A stretch of 64,000 nt of DNA from Macrostomum hystrix (lineage: Eukaryota; Platyhelminthes; Macrostomidae): the NCBI GenBank assembly GCA_950097015.1, contig CATNEN010000011.1, positions 1,782,001 to 1,846,000 on the forward strand, in the 5' to 3' direction. The translations under genes and the position numbers were made by a program. This document shows positions 11,610 to 23,435 of this stretch, one piece after another. The stretch's first letter is position 1; each line of letters begins with the position of its first letter. A model generated the notes under the pieces. That model had not been told where the DNA came from and did no database searches. It saw only the letters and a program-made list of their open reading frames with translations.

Positions 11610-12828
11610 ATCGAATGCTCGAAGGATCAAATGGTCTGCAAAATGCTATAGTTCTGAAGTTTTTGTTGTTCTACTAAAAAATGTTTTATTGACATTTGTG
11701 TCTTATTTTAGAAGATAGCCTAGTGGTAGCATCGGCGTCGGCATTAGTATTATCATTATTTATCACTTTGTTATTGTCATTTTACTTCCTTTTTTATTTC
11801 GTATTTTTTTCACATGGTTAACTTATGATCTGTGCGAGCAGCACGCGCAAAGCTGTTCTAGAACGCGTGCAATCTGCTTTTAACAGTTTTAGTTCTTGTT
11901 TTTCTGCAATGCGCAAACAAGGACTATTTAACTAGATATTAAGTTCGGTAGATAACTCGAATTTCTTAGATACGTAATACTTGTGCGCAAGTCCAAATAT
12001 TTTTTCTTCATGTACGAGTAAAATTTCTTACTACAGCGTGCTTCTTTGTAGTTTTTTAAAAATTCCGGTGGTGCAAAAGCTGATTTGCAATCGTCCGACT
12101 GACACCGGCCACAAGCAGTCAATGAAGTATCGAGCTCGACCAGAGCTGCGATCAATTCCATCTCTGCTACCCTTCTCACTATCTCTACGTAAAATGTCGC
12201 ATATGTCACAATGTCATATTGCAAACATGTTTTCAGCTTCTAACTGTCTTCTGACAGGAAATTGATGATCCCCAATATTACGCACCGGGCCGGGATCAAG
12301 GCCTTTTAGAAAATAACAAGGTTTCTTCTCCTAAAAGTACATTCCGAAATGAGATATTGGCATTTCAATGTCAATTGCGTGTGCTTGTGTGTATACAATT
12401 ATTTTTCATAGCCAATTTTGCGCTCATAGCATAGTATTCAATGTATTTGTTAGATGAGGAGAACTGTGTAGACACATGTAATATTTTGGCTGACTAAAAC
12501 CTGATTATGTCGTAGAATATTATGCAAGCAACCTCAATAACAAACTAAAATAGAAAAAAATAGTTGTTTGTGCCACGTCAGCAAAAAGTTTAACTTGACT
12601 AGCGGCGTCAGGTCTAATCAATTCTACAGGTTTTTCTAGACATTTCGTGTCTGACTATTTATTAAATTTAGTTTAAAAAAGTGCTTGTGAACCGTTCAAC
12701 TGTTTGAAGATTACGTGCCGAGTTGTGGATTGGCTTATTTGTATATGCAATATGCGACCTTGTTATGCAATCTGCTTGTTGAGCTAGACTTTCATCTGTA
12801 AAAAAGTACGAGTTTGAGCTCGTCTTCT
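11610..12828. other. Intergenic DNA, no clear gene
   Basis: Mostly AT-rich. A 98-codon minus-strand frame at 11928-12224 includes LIAALVELDTSLTACGRCQS and an unusual Cys/Lys-rich stretch. I recognise no family, and coding is only possible (about 0.2). Confidence 0.5.
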
Positions 12829-13460
12829 GATTGCTCACTCTACTCCCTACTCTCACTCTATACTCACTCTACTCCCTACTCTCACTCTACCCTCACTCTA
12901 CTCCCTACTCTCACTCTACCCTCACTCTACTCCCTACTCTCACTCTACCCTCACTCTACTCCCTACTCTCACTCTACCCTCACTCTACTCCCTACTCTCA
13001 CTCTACCCTCACTCTACTCCCTACTCTCACTCTACCCTCACTCTACTCCCTACTCTCACTCTACCCTCACTCTACTCCCTACTCTCACTCTACCCTCACT
13101 CTACTCCCTACTCTCACTCTACCCTCACTCTACTCCCTACTCTCACTCTACCCTCACTCTACTCCCTACTCTCACTCTACCCTCACTCTACTCCCTACTC
13201 TCACTCTACCCTCACTCTACTCCCTACTCTCACTCTACCCTCACTCTACTCCCTACTCTCACTCTACCCTCACTCTACTCCCTACTCTCACTCTACCCTC
13301 ACTCTACTCCCTACTCTCACTCTACCCTCACTCTACTCTCACTCTACCCTCACTCTACTCCCTACTCTCACTCTACCCTCGCTCTACTCTTACTCTACTC
13401 CCACTCCACTCCCACTCTTCTCCCACTCTATTCCCACTCGACACTCACTCTACTCTCCTG
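12829..13460. repeat. 29-bp pyrimidine-rich minisatellite
   Basis: About 20 copies of CTCCCTACTCTCACTCTACC plus CTCACTCTA. The + strand carries almost no G, and the array ends in degenerate CTC-rich DNA. Confidence 0.96.
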
Positions 13461-13827
13461 GTGAGTAACTGCACTCTCTCTCTATTCTCTGCACCCTCGA
13501 ATCCGCTTCCCTCACATTCTCTCCCCCAGCTTCAGTTGACTTAATCCATAGCTATGCATTGATATGAACTTTCTGGTCAGTCAGATTTCAGCCATCACTC
13601 TGACACAGATTGGCTGCATCCTATAATACCCAGAACAAACTTAACAGAACAGACCAAACTCTCCTCTACATAGTTACTCTCTGGGGATTATTTATACTGC
13701 AGAGGTGGCGATTTTGAGAAAGTCAAACAGAGTAATTCCATGCTACTCCAGCAGTCTGAGAACAAATGGATTTGCATGCAGTCAGTCTATTTGGGATCTG
13801 ACACTGAGCCTGATCATGCTAGATTAG

Positions 13828-13863
13828 TAACAACAACAGCAGCAGCAGCAGCAGCAGCAGCAG
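13828..13863. repeat. CAG/CAA trinucleotide run
   Basis: Two CAA triplets followed by about ten CAG triplets. There are in-frame stops close by, so this is not evidently a polyglutamine coding region. Confidence 0.9.
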
Positions 13864-14915
13864 AGTCTAACTGAATCCAACCAGCATGCAGTATAGTGTG
13901 GGAATGATCGAATATAAAACGAGTTTATAGACGACTGGGCTGGTAAAATTAGAATTTTCCACGCCATCCTAAAGATAGATCCATACTTAATATATAGCAA
14001 TGCGAAAGCGATACACTTGAGTACAGTACCACCTCGTAGAATTAATAAACATGCGTTTTATCTGCGAACTGGTAGGTATTGAAGATAAATTTTTGTTGGC
14101 ACTTATCTGTTTGCCATAATTAGTAGATTTTGATTAATCACCCGTCTAAGTCGAATCCTTGATTAGCTCACTAATTAAATCCCAATTTGAGTTATTATAT
14201 TGTCTATTTGGATGCAACTAAGGCGTAATATGCACCACTCTTGAGTCTCCAGGTAATTGGATAATAAATAAGAGAATATACGATGGGTACTTACTGTTTG
14301 GCATTTAATTTTAGATTGAAACGCTTTTTAGCGATAGCATGGATGGCATAATTGAATTAAATTATTTTTTACATACTGAAGATTTATTTGCAAACCATCG
14401 CTATATTTTTTATCGAAAAATTTGCAACGAATCATTGAAAAATCAATCGATGATAAACTAAATATAAAGTAATATCAGTTAACTATTTTCTAAAGATAAA
14501 CTAATATTCAACCGATAAATCTACCAAAACTGAACGACTTAGTGCTAAAAGCTCGTTAGATTTAGATAACAAAAACCAATCGTTACTTGTTAAAACAAAC
14601 TTGTAGAAACTAAAAAACTGCGAAAGTGCGCATGAACTATAACATTTGTCTGGCCTTTGGCGTCGTGCCTTGCACCACCTAATCTAGTCCTGGTCCTTCG
14701 CACGGGGGTAGGTTTCAGTTTTCTGTGAAAGAAATCTGCTTACTTTGCAGCTACCAGACGATAAAAACAGTCCCAAGCTTACAATTGGCGGTGCGATAGC
14801 GGCGAAGCCAGCATTTTGCTGAAAGTGGCAGAATTTTTCACAGCTACAGAAAAAAACTCGACAATTTGCTGACTCAGAGATAATAGGGCCTGGATCTGTG
14901 GTGCAGCTTCAGCTC
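13864..14915. other. Vitellogenin upstream region
   Basis: AT-rich intergenic DNA leading to the vitellogenin core promoter. I see no repeat or open frame. Cis-elements controlling yolk expression would be expected here, but I cannot identify any from sequence alone. Confidence 0.5.
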
Positions 14916-14923
14916 TATATAAG
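14916..14923 (+). promoter_or_regulatory. TATA box of vitellogenin
   Basis: TATATAAG, 120 bp before the vitellogenin ATG. The expected start of transcription is about 14945-14950, giving a leader of about 90 bases with no upstream intron visible. Confidence 0.75.
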
Positions 14924-15035
14924 CAGACCGATTGACAAACGGTTTAAGCGTCGAGTTAAGGAGAGACAGAATAAACTCTAGAAAGATCCTCTGAAAAGTA
15001 TTGTCTACATCTCAACAAACTGAAAGCGAACGACC

Positions 15036-15075
15036 ATGAAGCTTCTGCTTCTGCTGGCCCTTGTAGGCCTTGCTG
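15036..15075 (+). CDS. Vitellogenin exon 1: signal peptide
   Basis: Encodes MKLLLLLALVGLA and one base of the next codon; donor GCTG|GTAAGC. A tiny first exon carrying only the signal peptide. Confidence 0.9.
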
Positions 15076-18000
15076 GTAAGCCTGTTTAGCCGCTTTGTTT
15101 TTCTATCGAATATTCGCTGCACTTTACTGACAAGTAGAGCATTGCGAGCATCGATATTGTTGTTAAAGAGCTCGCACTTATCCGATTTGCAGCGTCCGCA
15201 AGTCTGCGCTCGTCTGAGTCGAGAGAGAGCCGACCCCGCGAACTGAGGTACCTGTACGATGCCCAGATTGCCACCGGCATCGAGGAGGTTAGCAACGCGT
15301 TTAGCACCATGCGCATGCGCTTCGAGGTCGCCATGCGCACTGACGGCTCCTTTGACAGCGAGACCGGCGCTCAGCGCTGGTCGTTGGTCTTCCGCACCGT
15401 CAACATTCGTCAGCGCATTAACGGCACTGACGAGCTGCCGAAGATCCTGCTGCCCATGGAGCAGTTCAAAAACATCGAGAAGCCTGATCTGTGGTACCAG
15501 ATAGAGCGCACCCTTAAGAAGCCGTTCGGCGTCAGCATCCGACCGAGGGACCTGACCATAGACAAGGTGCTCTTCGACGAGGAAGACCCCTTCTGGAGCG
15601 TTAACATCAAGAAGGGCTTCCTAAGCCTCCTGCAGGTCAACTTCATCCCGACCGATGCCTCGAGCACCACCATGGAGAAGGGCCAGTGGACCAAAGAGAC
15701 TGACGAGGTGAGCTACCAGTTAATGATGAGTCAATTTTCTTCTATTGCTGAACTTAAAAAGCTAACAAACTAAGCCGAATAACACCTACTTCGCCATCCC
15801 TCCAGATGACCGTCGCCGCCATCTGCAATGTCTTCTACAGCGCCAACAAGATCGAATACCACGAGTCCGACTCGCAGGTGTACCGCGTCGAGAAGGCCAT
15901 CGACTTTAACAACTGCCTGAACCCCATCGACGGTACCCGCAGCCTGCCAGGCATCTGGAACGGCCTCCGTCACGTCAGCATGCTGTCCGGCGACAAGCAG
16001 AGGAAGTTCCCCATCGACGTCAACAACATGGCACAGTACCTCATCGAGATGGACAGCGACCAAATGACCATCAAGAAGGCCTCCGCCAAGACCGTCCACC
16101 TGCTGGCTCCCTACAGCGAGTCTACCCACGGCAGCGAGAAGGTTTTCACCATGTAAGCATTTCTAGCTGTCGATACGTTGTTTCTGAAAGCTTATACTCA
16201 CTTGTTTAGAAAATAATTTTTTTCCTTTTTTTATTTCTCCAGCCAGAAGATGCGCCTTCTGACCACCGAGGCCAGCGATAGCTCCGCCCCCATCGATGTC
16301 AGCGGCCTGACTGAGCAGCCTGAGGGTCTGCGCCTGGTTTACCCGGAGGAGAGCAAGAATGTTGACCGCGAGGCTCTGAAGTCCAAGGTGATCGAGCTGT
16401 TCGGCCAGCTGTTCAGCTCTGATCTGTCCGAGATTGACATGAAGGTGTACGAGAGCATCCTGCGCATCCTGCGCTTCCACCTGAAGAAGGAGGAGGACCT
16501 GACCGCCATCGCCGAGGAGCTGAAGACCACCCGCGAGAAGCACCTGCAGGCTTTCATTCTGGACATCTGCCCCCAGATCGGCTCCCACGGCGCCGTCAAA
16601 TTCCTGATGAAGGTCGTGAAGATGCTGGTCAAGATCACCACACCGGCCGAGTTTGTCACCAGCGCCAACCTCAACGTCTTCCACGCTTCCGTAATTTTCA
16701 CCAAGCTGAGCATGATGGAGAAGATCCAGCTAAAGATGCTCCAGACTGTTTTCGAAGTCGTGAAGGACGAGGCCTTCCGCAGCAAGCTGATGAACCCGGA
16801 GCGCATGCCGATCTACTCCACCGCCTGGCTGAGCATGGGCGCCATGGTGAACGTCTACTACGCCAAGCAGGGCGGTGTCGAGCCCTACATGCACCCGATC
16901 AAGGAGAACGCCGACATGGTGCGCAAGTACCGCAACGCCCCGTGGGAGGTTCGAAAGGCTCACGCCGAAGACTCCGAGGAGTTCCGTCGCGAGTTTGTCC
17001 GCCTGGTCAAGGAGTGCCTCGACAAGACTGACTTCGCCCGCAACCTGGCCCTGAAAGTGACCAAGAACAGCGGTCTGTTCGAGCTGTACGAGAAGCTGTC
17101 CCCGATCATCCGCAAGAGGGACACCACTATGGTGACTGAGCGAGTCCAGGCCATCTACGCCACTCAGAACATGCTGCGCCGCAACACCCTCGTCCGCGTC
17201 ACCGCCCAGGATGCCAGGTCCGTCAGCCAGGAGGAGAAGTACATCCGCGACGACATCGAGCACACCCGCCACTTTGAGCAGATCACCGGCCAGATTCAGG
17301 CCGACCTGATCGCCTGCTTCCGCAACGTGCGTGAGGACCCGGAGGTTCGCATCGCTTGCTACCGCGTCCTGATGCAGTGCGAGAACGTTAAGCAGACCGT
17401 GCTCAACATGCTGATCCAGTCCATCCTTAGCGAGCCAACCCAGCAGGTGTACACCTACTGCGTGCAGCACATGAGCCAGATTGCCAAGAATTCGCTGCCC
17501 CGCTATAGCCGCGTCAGCCGAACCATCCGCTCCGCCCTCTCCATGGTGAAGCGCCGCCAGCCGCTCGACCTTGTCTACAGCCGCGTCTTCCACGGCCAGC
17601 TGTGGGACGAGCTGCACCAGATGGGCCTGACAGTTGAAACCGACATGATCGTGTCTGATAAGTCCTTCATCCCGCGCTGGACCCACATCCGTGTCGACCA
17701 TCAGGGAATAGGCCTTAACACCCCGCTGCTGGAGATTGGTCTGCGCACCCAGGGCCTGCAGGCCATGCTAGAGAAGGTGTTTGGCCCCCGCGGCATGCTC
17801 ACCAAGGCCGGCGGTGTGATGAAGCTGCTGAAGAGGGCTGCCCGCAGCCTGGATGCCACCACCTCCGACTCTGAGCTCCTGCAGATCCTGCCAAGGATCC
17901 TGAGGGAGGTGCCGAACATAGACCTGACTGTTTCTCTGATGGGCTACGACATCATCTACGTGAAGAGCAGCCGCGAGGTCGCGGATTACGTGATGAACAT

Positions 18001-21000
18001 GAAGAGGTCTCCGGTTAGCTTCGGCAAGTTCGTGGATGATTTGATCCGGCCATTCAATGGTCCGTTCACCATCAGCACCAACTTCGAGGTTCCGACCCCG
18101 GCTGGCACCATCCTGGATTTCAATTGCCTCCTGAACATCGTCTTCCAGCCCAGAACTACCATCATGCGAGACATTGCTGACAGCAAGGGCAAGATTGGCG
18201 CCGAATTCTTCCTGCCGCTGACCATCAAGGGATTCCGCAGGATCGGCAGCAACATGCACGTGCTGAACCACTACCACCAGTGGCTGACCACTGTCAAGGT
18301 CAACAAGAAAGTTTCGTACAAATTTACGGCCGAGGTTGACAAGACCAACCCGACGAGCATTATTTACAACGTTAAGCTGGCCGTCCCGACGGAGAAGGTC
18401 CCGATTGTGCAGTTCGAGAACAAGGCCTTCTCCACCGCCTCGGAGTCCGAGTTCACTGGCGGCAGGCTGTCGTTCACCACTCAGGAGATTGTCATAAAGC
18501 ACAGGAAGGTGGCCGACGAGAAGACCGTGAGCTACAGCCCAGTCTTCAGCAGGATCCTTGCTCCGTTTGGCTTCAAGATCCAGATCGATGGAAAGTACTT
18601 CTCTACTCGCCACCTGTACCAGGCCCCGTGCTCCCTATTCATGGGCCCGTCCGAGTACACCCTCAACATTTTGCCCAAGGATGAGACCGACAGTTCGAGG
18701 GCCACCGCCGTCAGCTCCAAGCTCGAGATCATCTACCCCACCGAGGAGTCTAAGAAGCTGCCTCAGATCAAGCTGCAGATTGATCAGGTCCTCTTGTCAA
18801 CGTCCTTTGTCAACGTCCTCTTGACCAGCGAGGAGAGCGAGACCGTCCAGCAGAAGCTGGTGGCTGCTAGCTTCATCCCGAAGGAGGATAACTCCGAGAA
18901 AATCACATTCGACTTCAACCTGCGCTGGTTCCTCAACCTACCGTCCAGCTTCCGCAGCACCGGCTACCAGCTGAAGACCAGGGGACAAATCGACCTGCCG
19001 GAGGATCTGAAGATGAAGCCGAGGAGCCTGCCGCTGAAGTCTGACGAGTGGTTCAGTGAGCGCGAGCTGAAGATGACCTTGAACATCAACGACGACGACA
19101 GGGAGATCGCCACAATTGAAATCAGCCAGTCGACCAACTCTGAGCTGAAGAAACTGCTGGTCGACTCTACGCTGCCCGAGGACAAGATGAAAAAGATGTT
19201 CCCTCGCCTGGCTGCCTGCCTGAACGAGTCCAAGAAGAGCGTCCGCGAGGAGCCGCTCAACGCCAACCCTCTGTACACACCGAGCTGCGTCCGCCAGTTC
19301 AAAAAGCTTAACAAGCTGAGCGAGACCAGGATTGAAATCACGAGGAACGTCGACTGGTTCTTGACCCCTAAGGGCAGCCCGATCGTGGACAAGATCGTTC
19401 AGAAGATCAAGGACTACCTCAGGCCGTACCTGGTTGACACCCTGATCCCCGTGACCACTGAGAACAAGCTTATCATCATCTCTCGCCCGTCTCCAGTTGA
19501 CATGCGTGTGCAACACCTCAACGTCACCTCCCCGAACAGGAAGTACATCTGGCGTTCGATCCAGCTGCCGTCCGTGCCCTTCTTTTGGGCTGGCGTGAAC
19601 CCGCTGATGACCGCTGCCCAGGACTACGTCAATGGTGGAGCTTCCAAGTGCAGCCTCCTTCACTCGCATGTGAGGACCTTCGACAATGTCATCTACTCCA
19701 TCCCGAAGGATCTGTTCAACAGCATCGCTGAGAACCAGTGCCCGTTGCTGCTGGCCAAGGACTGCTCTGAGAGGAAGGAGTTCCAGGTCCTGACCCACAT
19801 CAAGAGCGGCAAGAAGTACATCACCATCCACCTGAACGTCGACAGCAGCAGGCCATTCATCATCGAGGTCAGCAAGCCGGTCAGCATTGATGAGAAGAAG
19901 GCCACCATAAAGGTTAACGACCGTGAGCTGGAGCACAGTGCTGAGCCCAAGGAGGAGACTGAGATCTTGAGGCGCAAGATCAGCACCGAGAAGAGCGAGG
20001 TGACCATTACCATCTCCAAGTACCAGTTCGCTGACAACATCATGTACAAGATCAAGAGCGATGAGCACAAGGTCGAGATCCTGGTTGGCGGCCCCAAGCT
20101 GCGCAAGGTTGAGATCCGCGTCTCCCCGTTCTACCGCAACAAGGTTTGCGGTCTGTGCGGCGACTACAACGCCGAGAAGTACCAGGAGTTCAAGGCGCCC
20201 AACTACCACCAGGTTGTTGCCTCCCCGAGGAAGATGGTTGAGCAGTACGTTCTACCCATCTCTGAGAGCTGCCGGATGAACCAGGAGACTGAGGAGCAGT
20301 ACAACCCGGAGACCAGCATGTACCTGCCCAACAAGATCTGGTACAAGTCTTTCGACCTCCCAAAGAGACGCCAGAGCTGCCAGATCAAGGACAACAAGAT
20401 GGTCAAGACCTTCAGGCATGCCGAGTTCGAGATGATGTTCCCGGCTCTGAAACAGATCGATCACGACACTGACTGCGCCGTCAAGCTGGCAGTCGCCAAG
20501 ATCGAGGACCAGCGCATCCGAATTTACCTGCAGGCTAGCCAGAGCAAGGTCACCATCCAGGTCGGCTCCTTCAAGCAGATCCTGACCACCACCTCCACGA
20601 CCCTGAATGAGCTGTCCAGCGACTCCCTGCCCGCCGGTCTGACCGCCAACATCGATGCCAAGCAGCGGATGGTGAAGTTCGAGATCAGCAAGGCTGACAA
20701 CCGCGCCACCGTGAAGATCACCGAGGACAAGCGCATCATCATCAAGGCCAGTCAGATCTCCGAGAGCGAGGACGCCATCTGCGAGCTGACGCACCCGTCC
20801 GAGGTCGAGTCTGAAGGCAACCAGGCCTACGAGACCATCAAAAAATTCACCAACGCCGACGAGAGCAGCGTCTGCCGCGACCAACTGAAGTTGAAGATCA
20901 ACCAGTGCCAGATCGAGGGTGACAAGGTTATGCCTTTCTACAGCTCCATCGACTACCACAGACGCGAGGTGCGCTTCTTGAATGATGACCTCAAGAGCCG

Positions 21001-21565
21001 CCTGGCCGACAGCAAGACCCCCATCGTCCTGAGCGCTGACCAAATCGGCGAAGACAGCTCGATCGCCCACAGCGTCCAGCTGGTGTACTCGCGTGAGAGC
21101 GGCAAGCTGGTCCGCCAGATCCTGCTGAAGAAAAACCAGCAGACCCTGATGAAGGTCACCGTGCCCGAGGACAGCACCAACCGCGTCACTTACAGCAAGA
21201 ACGGCGCCCAGGAAACTGCCGTTGCCACCACCAGCCAAACTGTCGAAATCGATGGCGACTTTGAGCTGACCATCAGCCCCGAGCGCGTCAAGGTTTCGCA
21301 CAAGAGGAACCTGTACGAGGTCGAGGTCTCTAAGATGAGCGGTGACGAGCCCGAGGTGAAGATCCTGCGCCCCTACGCTCACTCTTCCTACCAGTCCACC
21401 GGTCTCTGCCAGGTGAACAAGCTGCCCGAGGTCCAGAACTACTGGTCCAACCCGCAGGCCGTGCTCAGCACCATGATGCAGACCTGCCTGAACTCGCTGG
21501 ACCAGTCGGCCCCGATTCTCAGCGAGGAGGAGATCAGCAAGGTCAACGGGCTGATTGAAAACTAA
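15036..21565 (+). CDS. Vg: Vitellogenin (large lipid transfer protein)
   Basis: Four exons, 15036-15075, 15193-15707, 15806-16152 and 16243-21565, join with phases 1, 0 and 2 to give 2074 residues. The start ATG (context CGACCATGA) opens a signal peptide, MKLLLLLALVGLAASAS. Residues about 30-650 form the lipid-binding N-terminal Vitellogenin/LLT region (cysteines in AAICNVFY and FNNCLN); open beta-sheet regions follow to about 1400. A von Willebrand D domain covers about 1437-1625, ending with CGLCGDYNAEKYQEF. Family knowledge: a secreted yolk precursor that carries lipid to oocytes. No poly-Ser phosvitin stretch is present. Codons are strongly C/G-ending (CTG, AAG, GAG, ATC), consistent with very high expression. 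An apolipophorin-like LLT is less likely given length, signal peptide and the vWD end. Confidence 0.93.
15193..15707 (+). CDS. Vitellogenin exon 2: start of LLT domain
   Basis: Acceptor GATTTGCAG ends at 15192 and donor GAG|GTGAGC follows 15707. Includes YLYDAQIATGIEEVSN and a candidate N-glycosylation site, NGTDE. Confidence 0.9.
15806..16152 (+). CDS. Vitellogenin exon 3: LLT domain, continued
   Basis: Acceptor CCCTCCAG ends at 15805 and donor CCAT|GTAAGC follows 16152. Encodes MTVAAICNVFYSANKIEYHE through to GSEKVFT and two bases of Ile. Confidence 0.9.
16243..21565 (+). CDS. Vitellogenin exon 4: 5.3-kb terminal exon
   Basis: Acceptor ATTTCTCCAG ends at 16242. One uninterrupted 5323-base exon holds the helical part of the LLT domain, the lipid-cavity sheets, the vWD domain and the C-terminal region; stop TAA at 21563-21565. 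Two later Cys-flanked segments (CQIKDNKMVKTF near residue 1679, CQIEGDKVMPF near 1856) resemble starts of vWD domains but lack a CGLCG-type end. Confidence 0.93.
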
Positions 21566-21854
21566 TGTATTAGTTTCTTGCTTACGGACAAACTGCTTTA
21601 ACGATGCACGCACATTTCTTTTCCTGACAACGACTTGATTCGCCCCTCACTCATGTCTTGTGCCTATTATTATTATATAGCTTGCGAAGCATTGCTGTGC
21701 CGGTACATCATCGATAGACTCAAAGTTTCTAGTTCTTGAGCCACGGCTGGTAATAGTCACTGCAACTGATCGTTCAAAAGCACCATTATCTAGATTTTCT
21801 ATGTCTCAAATCTAAATTTATATATCTGCCAATTGAAACAAAAATATCTGAAGA

Positions 21855-21860
21855 ATTAAA
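21855..21860 (+). terminator. Possible polyadenylation signal of vitellogenin
   Basis: ATTAAA about 290 bp after the stop codon. No AATAAA lies closer, so this is the best visible candidate. Confidence 0.35.
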
Positions 21861-22435
21861 GCTCAAATCAGGAATATAAACTAAGCTTTTGCATTCAGTT
21901 GCATCAACTTAACAGCCTAAAAAGTAGAATTTGTACCAGCCGATTTTGCCATACTTTTCACAGATAGATTGAACTATTATCACGCGCTGTCACGGCCCGC
22001 ACTAACTATAGGTATGCTCCTGTCTCTTATACAAAATATAATTTCAGAGTTTAGACTGCATAAATATCTAACAAAACTCAAAGCGCCCTTTTTTATTAAA
22101 GCTAATAACTAAAGCAACGGGTATACTCGATCGTATCTACACAAAACATGAAATCAATACAAAAGTTACATTTTACATTAGAAAAACGAACTTTGAGCGT
22201 GTAAGGGGAATAGGGACTTTTCTATTTGACTAATTTGGCTAATAATCGAGTCGTTGTACTACCAATTGTACCAGTAAGGCGGCGCCTGAAACAAAATAGT
22301 TTAATAATAATAAATTTGAGAACTTAACCGAGCAAATCATATATATCACTTAATGACACAATATGACGTGGAAATCATTGACGAGATGTCACTATACGTT
22401 ATAGAAATGTCAATAGAAAGAGCTGAAGCTTATAC
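21861..22435. other. Intergenic DNA
   Basis: AT-rich with no recognisable gene, repeat or RNA signal. Confidence 0.5.
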
Positions 22436-22645
22436 GTGTGTCTGCCTGTCTTCAGCTATACTGAGCTGTGCTCAAAGGGAGTTTTATCCACGGCTCATCC
22501 AGTTCCTCCGGGTGACAAGATGATCGAGCCACGTTCTTCCCTGCGGAGGACAACGCTGCAGGACAGACTGGCGGGCCACCCTGACCGGCCCCGCGCCCTC
22601 GCCTGTCTGCGGGCTCCGAAAAAATTCCCAATCTCCTGTCCACAG

Positions 22646-22702
22646 GGGTTAGCTGTATGGCTGACCCTCGCCTCCCCGCTGTGTCCATGGACAACCCTGC
22701 AG
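22646..22702 (+). CDS. Possible orphan 5' coding exon
   Basis: A GC-rich block holds acceptor CTGTCCACAG (ending 22645), an ATG at 22657 reading MADPRLPAVSMDNPA plus one base, and a strong donor CAG|GTAAGTC after 22702. I find no in-frame downstream partner. Joining to the TRAF exon at 28942 would be out of frame with the TRAF ATG. It may be an alternative 5' exon, a gene remnant or chance. Confidence 0.2.
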
Positions 22703-22817
22703 GTAAGTCAAGTAAGTCGATGGAATTTTTAAAGGAAGCGGTTTAACACGTCTTCCTCTCCTATGTCGCAGTTTACGCTATAAGCCAGTATTATTAGACA
22801 GGAAGGGGTGCTACCAT

Positions 22818-23435
22818 ACGCTCGAAATTTCAAGACACCGAAAAGCATTTTTTTTCATAAGGTCGAAACTTCACAAGCTCGAAATTTCACAACGTCGAAA
22901 CTTCACAAAGTCCAAAACTAAAATAGCAGCTACCTTCACTAGGTCGAAACTACATAAGCTCGAAATTTTACAAGCTTGAAATTTCACAACGTCGAATTAT
23001 CACAACGTCAAAACTTTATAAGCCCGAAATTTTATAACGTCAAAAGTGAGTAGAAATCCGCAGATTACTTAAATTACTTCAAGTATTTTTATTAAACAGA
23101 CTTTCCTCTGGTTTCCTTCATGTTTTGTTATTGTTTTTTGTGAATTTTCGAGCTTATGAAGTTTCGACCTAGAGAAGGTAGCTGCTATTTTAGTTTTCGA
23201 CGTTGTGAAGGTTCGACCTTATGAAAATTCTAGCTTATGCAGGGCAGTCCCTTGCTTGAGTTTTCGACCTTATGAATTTTCGACCTTATGAAATTAGCTG
23301 CTTTTCGAGTTTTTGATGTTGTGAAATTTCGACCTTGTGAACTTTCGACCTTGTGAACTTTCGACCTTGTGAACTTTCGACCTTGTGAAGAAAGGTGCTT
23401 TCGACGTTGTGAAATTTCTAGTTTGTGAAACCCCC
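22818..23435. repeat. Fold-back element built of TCGAA-containing short repeats
   Basis: The left half repeats units such as AGCTCGAAATTTCACAACG and the right half carries their reverse complement. A unique pair, AAAATAGCAGCTACCTTC (about 22918) and GAAGGTAGCTGCTATTTT (about 23174), shows the two halves are inverted copies around a spacer of about 200 bp. The right end is a run of ten C. Confidence 0.75.

Noticed and set aside
12814-13544. Leu/Ser/Thr/Tyr/Pro-rich frames in the 29-bp array
   Set aside because: Pyrimidine satellite read in two frames at once; no start or domain.
13828-13863. Poly-Gln coding exon
   Set aside because: The CAG run is closely followed and preceded by stops in the Gln frame and has no exon boundaries around it.
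16730-21613. Antisense frames of 323, 423 and 453 codons opposite vitellogenin
   Set aside because: They mirror the strong GC3 codon bias of vitellogenin; composition is Leu/Val/Asp/Gly-rich with no family resemblance.
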